Source: Chloroflexota bacterium (lineage in GTDB: Bacteria; Chloroflexota; Dehalococcoidia; DSTF01; RBG-16-68-14). From it: a DNA stretch of 7,042 bases. The DNA lies in contig JADFRJ010000123.1 in assembly GCA_022561355.1 (NCBI GenBank), positions 1 through 7,042 of the forward strand, written 5' to 3'. Under the pieces are notes generated by a model, which was not told where the DNA came from, searched no databases, and was given only the letters and a program-made list of their open reading frames with translations. Each line of letters starts with the position of its first letter. Within the stretch, counting starts at the first letter, position 1. Shown in pieces: positions 1 to 6,204 of the stretch. The position numbers and the translations under genes were made by a program.

Positions 1-38
1 CAGGCGTCAAGTTCGGCAAGAAGAAAGAAAAAAAGTGA
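1..38 (+). CDS. C-terminal tail of an unidentified lysine-rich protein (5' partial)
   Basis: The window opens inside a reading frame whose last residues read GVKFGKKKEKK before TGA at 36-38. Its stop overlaps the ATG of the next small ORF (TGATG at 36-40), an arrangement usual for translationally coupled genes, and this is the main reason to prefer this frame. A second frame is also open from base 1 to the TAA at 58-60, so the frame choice is not certain. Only 11 residues are visible, so neither family nor function can be assigned. A lysine-rich tail suits a nucleic-acid-binding or phage structural protein, but that is a guess. Confidence 0.4.
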   Translation, partial: GVKFGKKKEKK

Positions 39-145
39 TGGCTGCACATGGAAGACATAACCCCAAGGCCGTCAAGAAATCCAAACCTACAAAAAAGGGA
101 GGTAAAAAGATCAGGCCAAACCCTTGCAGAGCCAAAGGGAAATAA
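38..145 (+). CDS. Small basic peptide, 35 aa, unknown function
   Basis: A 35-codon ORF starts at the ATG that overlaps the preceding stop (TGATG) and ends at TAA 143-145. The product begins MAAHGRHNPKAVKK and ends NPCRAKGK. About a third of its residues are Lys or Arg and almost none are acidic, with one cysteine (C30). No family is recognised. Such highly basic mini-proteins are common in phage and element gene clusters and often bind nucleic acid; here that is inference. There is no clear Shine-Dalgarno motif beyond an A/G-rich stretch, so translation would depend on coupling to the upstream gene. The gene could be spurious, but the overlap and tight spacing favour it. Confidence 0.4.
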   Translation: MAAHGRHNPKAVKKSKPTKKGGKKIRPNPCRAKGK

Positions 146-160
146 TGCCCCCCTATTCAC

Positions 161-165
161 AAAGG
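161..165 (+). promoter_or_regulatory. Ribosome binding site for the HTH/zinc-ribbon gene
   Basis: AAAGG lies 7 bases before the ATG at 173. It supports that start and shows that this gene has its own ribosome entry site, unlike the genes on either side that begin at TGATG overlaps. Confidence 0.55.
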
Positions 166-172
166 TAGGCAC

Positions 173-541
173 ATGACCGCCCGCCTCCTGTCCGACAAAG
201 ACCTGACCGCCCTGCTGTGCCGCTACGTCTACGGGGAATCCTCCGGCGAATTGGCCGACGCCTATGGGATAACACGGGATCAGGTGGCAGGCTTGTTGAA
301 CACCCACCATAAAAAGATGAAGGGGATGAAATCTTTTCTCGGGCTGCGCCGCCGCCTTCCAGCAAAACCAGGACCGAAGAAACCGAGTGAACCCGAACAC
401 AGCATCTGGCGGAAGTGCAATCGGTGCCGGAAAGATTTCTTCACCTCCCAATTCGTTTTCTCCTGCGATACATGCCACGGGCGGGCCGATTTCAAGGACG
501 GATCGGGCTACACCACCATGGCATGGAGAGGATCGGGGTGA
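173..541 (+). CDS. HTH plus four-cysteine zinc-ribbon DNA-binding protein, phage/element type
   Basis: A 122-residue protein. Residues about 7-50 contain a likely helix-turn-helix (GESSGELADAYGITRDQVAGL, roughly 21-41), in which the recognition helix would begin near ITRDQVAG. The layout recalls the N-terminal HTH of GcrA-like or resolvase-tail regulators, without a firm match. A basic linker follows (RRRLPAKPGPKKP, 59-71) with an AT-hook-like PGPKK. Four cysteines at 82, 85, 98 and 101 form CxxC-x12-CxxC, a typical zinc ribbon or knuckle. The start is supported by AAAGG seven bases upstream. The stop overlaps the start of the next gene (TGATG, 539-543), so the two are probably co-translated. 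A DNA-binding regulatory role is likely; target and partner are unknown. The A-rich codon use differs from the genes after 1521 and suggests transfer. Confidence 0.7.
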   Translation: MTARLLSDKDLTALLCRYVYGESSGELADAYGITRDQVAGLLNTHHKKMKGMKSFLGLRRRLPAKPGPKKPSEPEHSIWRKCNRCRKDFFTSQFVFSCDTCHGRADFKDGSGYTTMAWRGSG

Positions 542-1074
542 TGAAGGATTACGAAATCCAACTCCGTGTAAAAAACAATTATCTCCTCACCGCTATGCGT
601 GAAAACGGGTATTTCGGGGCCAACGATCTAGCAAGGGCCAGCGGAATTAGTTCTGGCGTTATTTATGACCTTTTGGCGCTTAAAAGCACGGCCATCAGCA
701 AGAACGGGAAAATACGCGAGGTGGTCATACGGATAGCTGATTTTCTCAAGCGTGATGTTAGACATTTGTTCCCGCTCCAGCACTTTGACCAGCCCCTTAA
801 AACCAACAGGGCCACCATGAAGGTCAATCTGACTGAGGTGGAAACCTTGTTTTACCAAGAACATACGGAAGCCCCCATGTTGCCTGATGCAGCTATTGAG
901 GCTGCGGATTTCCAGCAGGCACTCAACGACTGCCTCGGCGAATTGAAGCCACGGGAGCGAAAAGTTTTGGCCCTTCGTTTTGGCCTTGACGGGGAAGAAC
1001 CCCTAACGATCAAGGCCACCGCCAAGCCGAGAGCGACAATCGCTCCAGCCAATACCTTCCGCAGCAGCGATTGA
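541..1074 (+). pseudogene. XRE-type HTH fused to sigma-70 region 4, region 4.2 apparently lost by frameshift
   Basis: A 177-residue ORF begins at the ATG overlapping the previous stop. An in-frame ATG exists at 415, but 541 fits the overlap and the domain boundary. Residues about 11-78 look like an XRE/Cro-type HTH (ANDLARASGISSGVIYDLL, then a helix ending in RDVRHLFP). Residues 113-156 match sigma-70 region 4.1: PDAAIEAADFQQAL, then LGELKPRERKVLALRFGLDG and EEPLT. Housekeeping-like sigma factors continue with an EIG...SRERVRQIEA recognition helix. Here the frame instead reads IKATAKPRAT and stops at 1072-1074. SRER appears in the +1 frame at 1025-1036, and RERELRS follows in that same frame at 1085-1105. 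A gene damaged by small indels is therefore likely. Alternatively it is a short regulator that truly lacks region 4.2. The fusion layout is typical of phage or element regulators. Confidence 0.6.
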
Positions 1075-1285
1075 ATACGCTGTCCGCGAGCGTGAGCTTC
1101 GGTCATGCTCCGCTCCCCTTAAACTTACGGCGGGGTTGTGCCATTAGGAAGCTCTGCACCGCAGTGCGGGAAACAGTGCTGAACCACCAGTCAACAAGGT
1201 TTTACACCAGTGCGAGCGATTTGTCAAGGGTGTTATTTCCCCGGCGACATCCCACTCAGAAAACAGCGGGCCGCGTTCTGCAATA

Positions 1286-1303
1286 GCCGCCGCATACGGC
1301 GGC
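1286..1303 (+). terminator. GC-rich hairpin, possible weak terminator
   Basis: GCCGCCG (1286-1292) pairs perfectly with CGGCGGC (1297-1303) around a CATA loop. It is followed by CCTTTCACG, which has only three T, so it is not a textbook intrinsic terminator. Its place after the element-like cluster would suit transcription termination. It could equally be a chance GC stem. Confidence 0.35.
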
Positions 1304-1358
1304 CCTTTCACGAGTCTTGTGGTTAGAGCGGGAACACGGAGTGAAGCTGAACGGGAAC

Positions 1359-1381
1359 CCAATATCTCCAGGAGATATTGG
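1359..1381. promoter_or_regulatory. Perfect 23-bp odd-length palindrome, candidate operator or recombination core
   Basis: The 11-base arms CCAATATCTCC (1359-1369) and GGAGATATTGG (1371-1381) are exact reverse complements around A1370. Neither strand has a T-run after it, so a terminator is unlikely. Perfect dyads of this length generally bind a dimeric regulator or a recombinase. It lies 140 bp before the HD-GYP start and at the edge of the composition change, so it could control that operon or mark an element boundary. The protein that binds it is unknown. Confidence 0.45.
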
Positions 1382-1508
1382 CCAAAGGGAAACGGACACA
1401 AACACACTCCTGAAGCGCGCGGGACTGGGCGGTTCCCCTATTTACTCAGATAGAGCCACTCCTGCCACCGGTATCTGGCTCCATCCTGCCAATCTGCCGA
1501 TTATTACG

Positions 1509-1514
1509 TAGGAG
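1509..1514 (+). promoter_or_regulatory. Ribosome binding site of the HD-GYP gene
   Basis: TAGGAG sits six bases before the ATG at 1521, a good Shine-Dalgarno match at normal spacing. It fixes the start of the HD-GYP gene. Confidence 0.7.
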
Positions 1515-1520
1515 TCTGGA

Positions 1521-3281
1521 ATGAAGTTGAAGCTGGCCTGGCTGAGGGAGCGGCTGCTCGCGCCTGCGCGGCAGATCCGCTGGAAGATCATCGCGCCCTA
1601 CGTCATCCTGACACTGGTACTCGCCGCCGGCGGCACGTTTCTCGCCACCCGCATGGTCACCGGCTCCCTGGAAGAGCGGTTCGAAAACCAGCTTGCGGAG
1701 GCCGCGCGCGTTACGTCTGACGCCGTCGTTCGCCGCGAGCGGGAGCACCTGGAGTTGGTCCGCGGGATCGCGTTCACGGAAGGCGTGGCAGCCGCCATCC
1801 GCGACCAAAACGAGAGCGCCCTCGCCCGTCTCATCGAGCCGCTCGCCGCGAACAGCCGCACGGACCTGGTCGAGGTGCTGGACTTGGACGGCCAGCGCGT
1901 CTTCGGTCTTCGGCTTGTCGATGCCGAGACGCTCGAGTATCAAGCATTCGCCGGCGACGGCGATCGGTCGGCCTGGTCTGTCGTCACCGGCGTCCTGGCC
2001 GAGATCGTCGATTCCCTCGGCGACAAGTACGCCCAGATCGCAGCCACGGAAGAGGGCTTCGCACTGTACACTGCCGGTCCGATCTTCCACGAAGACGAGC
2101 TGGTCGGCGTAGCGCTCATCGGGAGCCGGCTGGACTCGTTCCTCCCGGTCGCCAAGGCCGAGGCGCTCGCCGACATCACCATCTACGACTTCGAAGGCTC
2201 GCCGATCGCTACAACGTTCGCCGCGACCGGCGAAGGCGGTGAAGCAGACCTCACACCGGCCGCCGCCGTCTCCGCTCGCCTCGATACACCAGGCGCCATC
2301 CGTGAGACGAAGACGCTCTTCGGACGTGAGTTCGACCTGCTCTACGGCGAGCTTGTGATCAGGGACGAAGCGGTCGGGATCTATTCCGTGGGCCTGCCCA
2401 GGTCCTTTATCCTGAGCGCCGCTGGGACCGCGCGCTGGCAGTTGGGGTTGCTGTTCGCCGTCGCGACGGTGGCCGTGCTCATGACCGGCTGGCTCCTCGC
2501 CCGCAGCCTCACGGCGCCGCTTCTCCAACTGGTCCGCGTCGCAAAGGCCGTGACGGGCGGAGACCTCACGGCCCGCACCAACATCCGGATGAAAGATGAG
2601 GTCGGCCAACTGGCGGAATCGTTCGACAAGATGACCGAACGACTCCAGAAGCAGCACCTGTCCACGATCCGGGCGCTGACATCGGCGATCGATGCCAGAG
2701 ACCCGAACACAGCCGGTCACTCAGCGCGCGTGGGCCAGTTGGCGGTCACGATCGGGAAGGCGCTAGGGCTGCCAGAGTCGCAGCTGCAGCACCTGGAGAT
2801 CGGTGGGTACCTGCACGACATCGGCAAGATCGGCGTCCGGGACAGCGTTCTGCTCAAGACAGGCTCGCTTACGCCAGAAGAGCGCGAGCTGATCGAGAAC
2901 CACCCGCGCATCGGCCTGGAGATTCTCGCGCCGGTGGAGCTGGCGCCAGAGGTCATCGCCTTCGTCAGCGGCCACCATGAGAAGTTGGACGGGACGGGCT
3001 ACCCGCACGGCTGGTCAGGAGAAGAGCTGTCCATCATCGAGCGCATCGCGACCGTAGCCGACATCTATGACGCGCTCACAACTGGCCGGCCGTATCGCGG
3101 GCCCATGTCCGTGGACGAGGCGCTGGAGATCATGAGCCGCGAAGTCGCCGAAGCGAAGCTTGATGCGCACGTCTTCGCTACCTTCCAGGGCCTGGTCTCG
3201 CGTTGGGAATGGCGCCGCCACACGGATCCAGACCTCCGGGGCTTTAGGCTGACGGATCAGCAACTCAACAACGCCGCGTAG
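1521..3281 (+). CDS. Membrane sensor HD-GYP cyclic di-GMP phosphodiesterase (Cache-like, HAMP, HD-GYP)
   Basis: A 586-residue protein. A first membrane helix lies at about 22-44 and a second at about 305-327. They enclose a roughly 260-residue outer domain with Cache-like strands (VEVLDLDGQRVFGLRLVD, 117-134; GPIFHEDELVGVALIGSRLD, 186-205). HAMP covers about 328-380 (SLTAPLLQLVRVAKAVTGGD). HD-GYP covers about 380-560 and keeps the family's metal and substrate residues: H400, H432-D433 in HDIGKIGV, H461, H485-H486, the GYP loop DGTGYP (490-495), and D514 in VADIYDAL followed by TGRPYR. By family knowledge it hydrolyses cyclic di-GMP to pGpG or GMP in the cytoplasm, under control of a ligand sensed outside. 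TAGGAG six bases upstream supports the start. Its stop is one base from the cohesin-protein start, so the two form an operon. The ligand is unknown; no catalytic residue appears lost. Confidence 0.93.
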   Translation: MKLKLAWLRERLLAPARQIRWKIIAPYVILTLVLAAGGTFLATRMVTGSLEERFENQLAEAARVTSDAVVRREREHLELVRGIAFTEGVAAAIRDQNESALARLIEPLAANSRTDLVEVLDLDGQRVFGLRLVDAETLEYQAFAGDGDRSAWSVVTGVLAEIVDSLGDKYAQIAATEEGFALYTAGPIFHEDELVGVALIGSRLDSFLPVAKAEALADITIYDFEGSPIATTFAATGEGGEADLTPAAAVSARLDTPGAIRETKTLFGREFDLLYGELVIRDEAVGIYSVGLPRSFILSAAGTARWQLGLLFAVATVAVLMTGWLLARSLTAPLLQLVRVAKAVTGGDLTARTNIRMKDEVGQLAESFDKMTERLQKQHLSTIRALTSAIDARDPNTAGHSARVGQLAVTIGKALGLPESQLQHLEIGGYLHDIGKIGVRDSVLLKTGSLTPEERELIENHPRIGLEILAPVELAPEVIAFVSGHHEKLDGTGYPHGWSGEELSIIERIATVADIYDALTTGRPYRGPMSVDEALEIMSREVAEAKLDAHVFATFQGLVSRWEWRRHTDPDLRGFRLTDQQLNNAA

Positions 3282-3282
3282 C

Positions 3283-5685
3283 ATGCGACTCGCCGGTCGC
3301 CCCATCGGTCGCAGAACGGAACCCGCGCTCCATGATCCGGAGCCGCAGCCGCTCTGGTCGCGATTCGCGCACATCGGGTTCCTGCTCCTGCTCGTCCTGG
3401 CCAGCCTCGTCCTCACCACCACGGCAGGCGCGGTTGCGCTCAGCCGGCCGCGGCTCGGTGTCCTCGAGACCGAGACCGCATCTCACCTGCAGGCTGACTA
3501 CTCCGCCGACTCGCGAGACATCCGCATTGCTCCCCTCGATCCGCAGATCATCAGCGTCGCCGCCGATGACGAACGCGACCTAGCCGCCGCGACCTCCGAA
3601 GCGCCGGAGCGAATCGAAGTCGCCCACCAGCCCACAGCGACGCCGGAGTTGCAGGAACCCACGCCAACCCTTGAGCCGCCGGACCCGCCGGCATCGGTCC
3701 CACTGGCACCCCCATCGCCGACAGCCCGCCCTGCGTTCATTCCGCCAGGCCCAACTAACACGCCAACCGATACGCCGACAGATACGCCAACCGACACGCC
3801 GACGAACACGCCGACGCAGACGCCCACGGACAGCCCGCTCCCGCCGACACCAACGTTGACCGCCACGGTCGCCGCGACCAGTACGCCCACGACGCTGCCC
3901 GTACCGGTCGTTGCCATCGATCCCGCGTCGCAGACCACCTCCGACGCCACCGCCTCGATCGAGGTCCTCGTTACGGACGCATCGGACCTGGGCAGCTACG
4001 AATTCACGTTGACGTGGAACCCTTCGCTCCTGACGTTCATCAGCGCTGAACATGAGGAGTTCCTCGGCTCCACCGGCCGTACTGTTGTCTGTTCCGCCCC
4101 GCGTTTGGACGCGGCTGTCGCAGCATCGGATAGCATCACGTTCGGGTGTGCCACGACAGGCGATGGCCCCGGGCCGAGCGGGCGGGGTGTCCTGGCGGCT
4201 CTCAAGTTCGGCACCGTTGCCGCCGGCAGATCGGAGCTGACACTCGCTCGTGTCACCCTGGCCAACACTGCCGGTTTGCCCGTTGTCCCGGCGACCGCGA
4301 ACGGGACGATCACTGTCATTTCGCCGACCGCCACCGAAACGCCGCCGAGCACCGAGACGGCCACCGCCACGGCGCTCCCCGCGACACCTACCGCAAGCCC
4401 AACGGCTACGATAGCGGCAACCGTGACCAGCACCCTGACGCCTGCCGCGACTGCTACGGCGACGGCAGCGCCGAGCAGCACGCCGACGCTTACGTTGACG
4501 GCGACCGCGATGCCGTCGGCCACGGCAAGCGCCACGCCAACGCCTACGCCGTTGGCAACCGGTACGCCATCCGCCACGGCGACCGGAACGGCGACAGCTA
4601 CGCCGACGTTCACGGCCAGCCCGACGATCACGCCAACGGCCACGCCGCTTCCGAACGTCTTCGTCGATCCCGCGTCTCAGACGACCTCCAGCGACACCGT
4701 CTCCGTCGATGTTCGCGTCGCCGAAGTCGCCGCGCTTGGTAACTACGTCCTCACGCTCACGTGGGACTCGACCGTACTGTCGTTCACTAGCGTCACGAAC
4801 GGCCCGTTCCTCGGCTCGACGGGACGCACAGTGACTTGCCTGCCGCCGACAATCACCGCGAGCAGTTTCACCTTCGGCTGCTCTTCCACCGGTGGCTTCG
4901 GCGGTCCCAGCGGCGATGGCATCCTCGCTACGGTCCGCTTCGCCACCGTCGCGGATGGCAACTCGCCGCTCGCGCTGAGCGCGTCGCTCAGCGACACCGC
5001 CAGCTCACCCATCCCGGCGACGACCACAAACGGGGCCGTGACGTTCGTATCGCCGACCGCGACGGCGACCAGCACCGCTACGCCAACGCCCACGTTGACG
5101 AGTACACCGACGCCGACGGCCACATCGACGCCCACGTTGACGAGTACACCAACGTCGACGGCTACACCAACGCCCACGTGGACGAGCACACTGACGCCGA
5201 CGGCCACGCCAACGCCAAACCCAGAGGCAAGAATTTCCGTGAATCCGCCTTCGCAAGCCGTCACGGCGCCTGAGGGGTCAGTGGAAATCAGAGTCTCAAG
5301 CGTGACCGACCTCGGCGCCTATGGTTTCGAGTTCACCTATGACCCGGCCGTGGTGACTTTCGTCAGCGTGGCAAATGGCTCGTTCCTCGGCTCCACCGGC
5401 CGCACCATTACCTGTTCCGGGCCTGTCGTCACGGCCACCAGCGTCATCTTTAGCTGCGACAGCACAGGGAGTCAGACTGGGCCCGTCGGGTCCGGAACGC
5501 TTGCGACGGTCGTATTCGGAGCTGTCGCCGACGGAACAACTGACCTCACGCTCTCCAACGTATTGCTCAACGACACGTTGGGCGCGCCGATCCCGATCGC
5601 CACGGACGACGGCCAGATCACGATCAATACGCCCGCGTCGACACCAATTCCTACGCCTGCGCCTACCGTCACGCCCACGCCGTAG
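3283..5685 (+). CDS. Exported protein with three cohesin-like domains and Thr/Pro-rich linkers
   Basis: An 800-residue protein. A hydrophobic segment at 30-47 ends with an AxA site (A48-G-A50), so it is either a cleaved signal peptide or an N-terminal anchor. A variable stretch (51-115) and a Thr/Pro linker (116-207) follow. Cohesin-like beta domains lie at about 209-346, 458-589 and 650-782, joined by linkers at 347-457 and 590-647. Each domain shows a xTLTW/xEFTY strand, then FLGSTGRTxxC, then a second cysteine (C270/C289, C519/C533, C711/C725) in an F-x-C context, a Gly-rich turn and LATVxF. One disulfide per domain is likely. No dockerin, sortase motif or C-terminal membrane helix is seen; the protein ends in a Thr/Pro tail. 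It begins one base after the HD-GYP stop with no Shine-Dalgarno motif, implying translational reinitiation. It probably acts at the cell surface in adhesion or scaffolding; the partner is unknown. Confidence 0.88.
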   Translation: MRLAGRPIGRRTEPALHDPEPQPLWSRFAHIGFLLLLVLASLVLTTTAGAVALSRPRLGVLETETASHLQADYSADSRDIRIAPLDPQIISVAADDERDLAAATSEAPERIEVAHQPTATPELQEPTPTLEPPDPPASVPLAPPSPTARPAFIPPGPTNTPTDTPTDTPTDTPTNTPTQTPTDSPLPPTPTLTATVAATSTPTTLPVPVVAIDPASQTTSDATASIEVLVTDASDLGSYEFTLTWNPSLLTFISAEHEEFLGSTGRTVVCSAPRLDAAVAASDSITFGCATTGDGPGPSGRGVLAALKFGTVAAGRSELTLARVTLANTAGLPVVPATANGTITVISPTATETPPSTETATATALPATPTASPTATIAATVTSTLTPAATATATAAPSSTPTLTLTATAMPSATASATPTPTPLATGTPSATATGTATATPTFTASPTITPTATPLPNVFVDPASQTTSSDTVSVDVRVAEVAALGNYVLTLTWDSTVLSFTSVTNGPFLGSTGRTVTCLPPTITASSFTFGCSSTGGFGGPSGDGILATVRFATVADGNSPLALSASLSDTASSPIPATTTNGAVTFVSPTATATSTATPTPTLTSTPTPTATSTPTLTSTPTSTATPTPTWTSTLTPTATPTPNPEARISVNPPSQAVTAPEGSVEIRVSSVTDLGAYGFEFTYDPAVVTFVSVANGSFLGSTGRTITCSGPVVTATSVIFSCDSTGSQTGPVGSGTLATVVFGAVADGTTDLTLSNVLLNDTLGAPIPIATDDGQITINTPASTPIPTPAPTVTPTP
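3751..3837 (+). repeat. 12-bp-period tandem repeat coding for TDTP-type units
   Basis: About seven imperfect 12-bp units encode PTNT/PTDT/PTQT tetrapeptides (residues 157-185) in the first linker of the triple cohesin protein. The period is a multiple of three, so copy-number change would alter linker length without breaking the frame. Dense threonines are potential O-glycosylation sites (inference). A near-identical array recurs at 6867 onward. Confidence 0.75.
4321..4653 (+). repeat. Long Thr/Pro/Ala-rich linker between cohesin-like domains 1 and 2
   Basis: Low-complexity coding DNA specifies residues 347-457, nearly all T, P, A or S (for example TATATAAPSSTPTLTLT). It is less regular than the 3751 array. 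It separates two folded domains and is about twice as long as the linker before domain 3 (58 residues). Confidence 0.65.
5050..5223 (+). repeat. Thr/Pro linker between cohesin-like domains 2 and 3, with imperfect tandem DNA repeats
   Basis: Residues 590-647 are of the PTLTSTPTPTATSTPT type. At DNA level the phrase CGCCCACGTTGACGAGTACACC is found twice in near-identical form (about 5087-5109 and 5129-5151), and a diverged third copy begins at about 5171. This shows recent internal duplication of a roughly 42-bp unit. Confidence 0.65.
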
Positions 5686-6005
5686 CCACAGCTCTCGAGT
5701 GATAGACGGAGGCCCAAACCGACCTTCGGTCAGATTCGCTTCAGGGGGGTTCCGTTGCTACGGCATATCGAAGGACCTAAGGGACGATGATGTACTCGGC
5801 GCCCTCGCCATGAGCTAGGCATACTGATCAGTCAACCTCACCTATATTGACCAGACGCACGTAGGCCGGGCCTTTCGGGAAGGATAACCGAAGTCAAATG
5901 CAGCCCGAATATGCGATGCTTAGGTTGACCGCAACGCTCTCTTGTGCGAAGCTGAAGACGAGGCTGAGGAGTTCGTTTTCAAGGCAACTCTAGGTCTCCC
6001 TTCAA

Positions 6006-6036
6006 CGCCCCCGGCCACGTGCCGGGGGCGCCTTTT
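6006..6036 (+). terminator. Strong intrinsic terminator
   Basis: CGCCCCCGGC (6006-6015) pairs over ten bases with GCCGGGGGCG (6021-6030) around a CACGT loop, followed by CC and TTTT (6033-6036). This is a classic Rho-independent terminator on the + strand. It closes whatever transcript covers 5686-6005, most simply the HD-GYP/cohesin operon with a 320-nt tail. Confidence 0.85.
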
Positions 6037-6117
6037 CGTATCTATCGCGGGGTCCACTCTGGCCATCCATCTGACTCCTACCGTCCGCCCTTATTGCTGC
6101 TGACCAACGCTCGAGCA

Positions 6118-6146
6118 TTGTCGGCTGCCGGATCATCCGTTATATT
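6118..6146 (+). promoter_or_regulatory. Sigma-70-type promoter for the second cohesin gene
   Basis: TTGTCG (6118-6123, 4 of 6 to the -35 consensus) and TATATT (6141-6146, 5 of 6 to the -10 consensus) are separated by exactly 17 bases. It lies after the terminator and before the cohesin start at 6261. Transcription would start near 6153 and give a leader of roughly 108 nt containing the 6205-6236 hairpin. Confidence 0.5.
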
Positions 6147-6204
6147 GCAACCTACGCGGTGTTCTTGCTGGTGACGGGAGAACTCGGCATTTTAGGTTGA
6201 CAGA

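Larger units (their letters stand above)
1075..1520. other. Intergenic junction region without a supported gene
   Basis: 446 bases separate the element-like cluster from the HD-GYP operon. No ORF here has a recognisable domain or a good ribosome site. The first 73 bases (to the TAG at 1145-1147) may be the out-of-frame remainder of the sigma-like gene. The rest holds a 7-bp GC hairpin at 1286-1303 and a perfect 23-bp palindrome at 1359-1381. CGGGAAC occurs twice (1329-1335 and 1352-1358). I saw no convincing -35/-10 pair for the downstream operon; its promoter is either weak, activator-dependent or of another sigma class. Confidence 0.6.

Noticed and set aside
415..540. Upstream extension of the XRE-sigma ORF to the in-frame ATG at 415
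   Set aside because: It would overlap 127 bases of the zinc-ribbon gene; the added residues look like an out-of-frame reading of its cysteine region, and the ATG at 541 gives a standard TGATG overlap and a clean domain start.
1071..1286. 71-codon + strand frame starting TTG right at the sigma-like stop
   Set aside because: No ribosome site, no domain, and part of it overlaps the probable out-of-frame remainder of the sigma-like gene.
1317..1395. tRNA-like D-arm string TGGTTAGAGC
   Set aside because: No matching acceptor stem, anticodon arm or T-arm (GTTCRA) follows at the needed distance.
1317..1511. 64-codon + strand frame with a TTG start containing the 23-bp palindrome
   Set aside because: No ribosome site and no recognisable family; the palindrome argues for a regulatory rather than coding role.
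1446..2720. 424-codon open frame on the - strand opposite the HD-GYP gene
   Set aside because: It is antisense to a gene with a full, unbroken domain set, has no recognisable domain, and is rich in Arg, Gly and Asp as expected for the complement of high-GC codons.
3996..4643. 215-codon - strand frame rich in VGVAVAV
   Set aside because: It is the mirror of Thr/Pro/Ala-coding repeats, which read as Val/Gly/Ala on the opposite strand; the same holds for the - strand frames at 3498-3950, 4743-5264 and 6662-7021.
5700..6010. Cyclic di-GMP riboswitch or tRNA in the gap after the cohesin gene
   Set aside because: I could not find the conserved riboswitch core or a T-arm, and no cloverleaf could be drawn.
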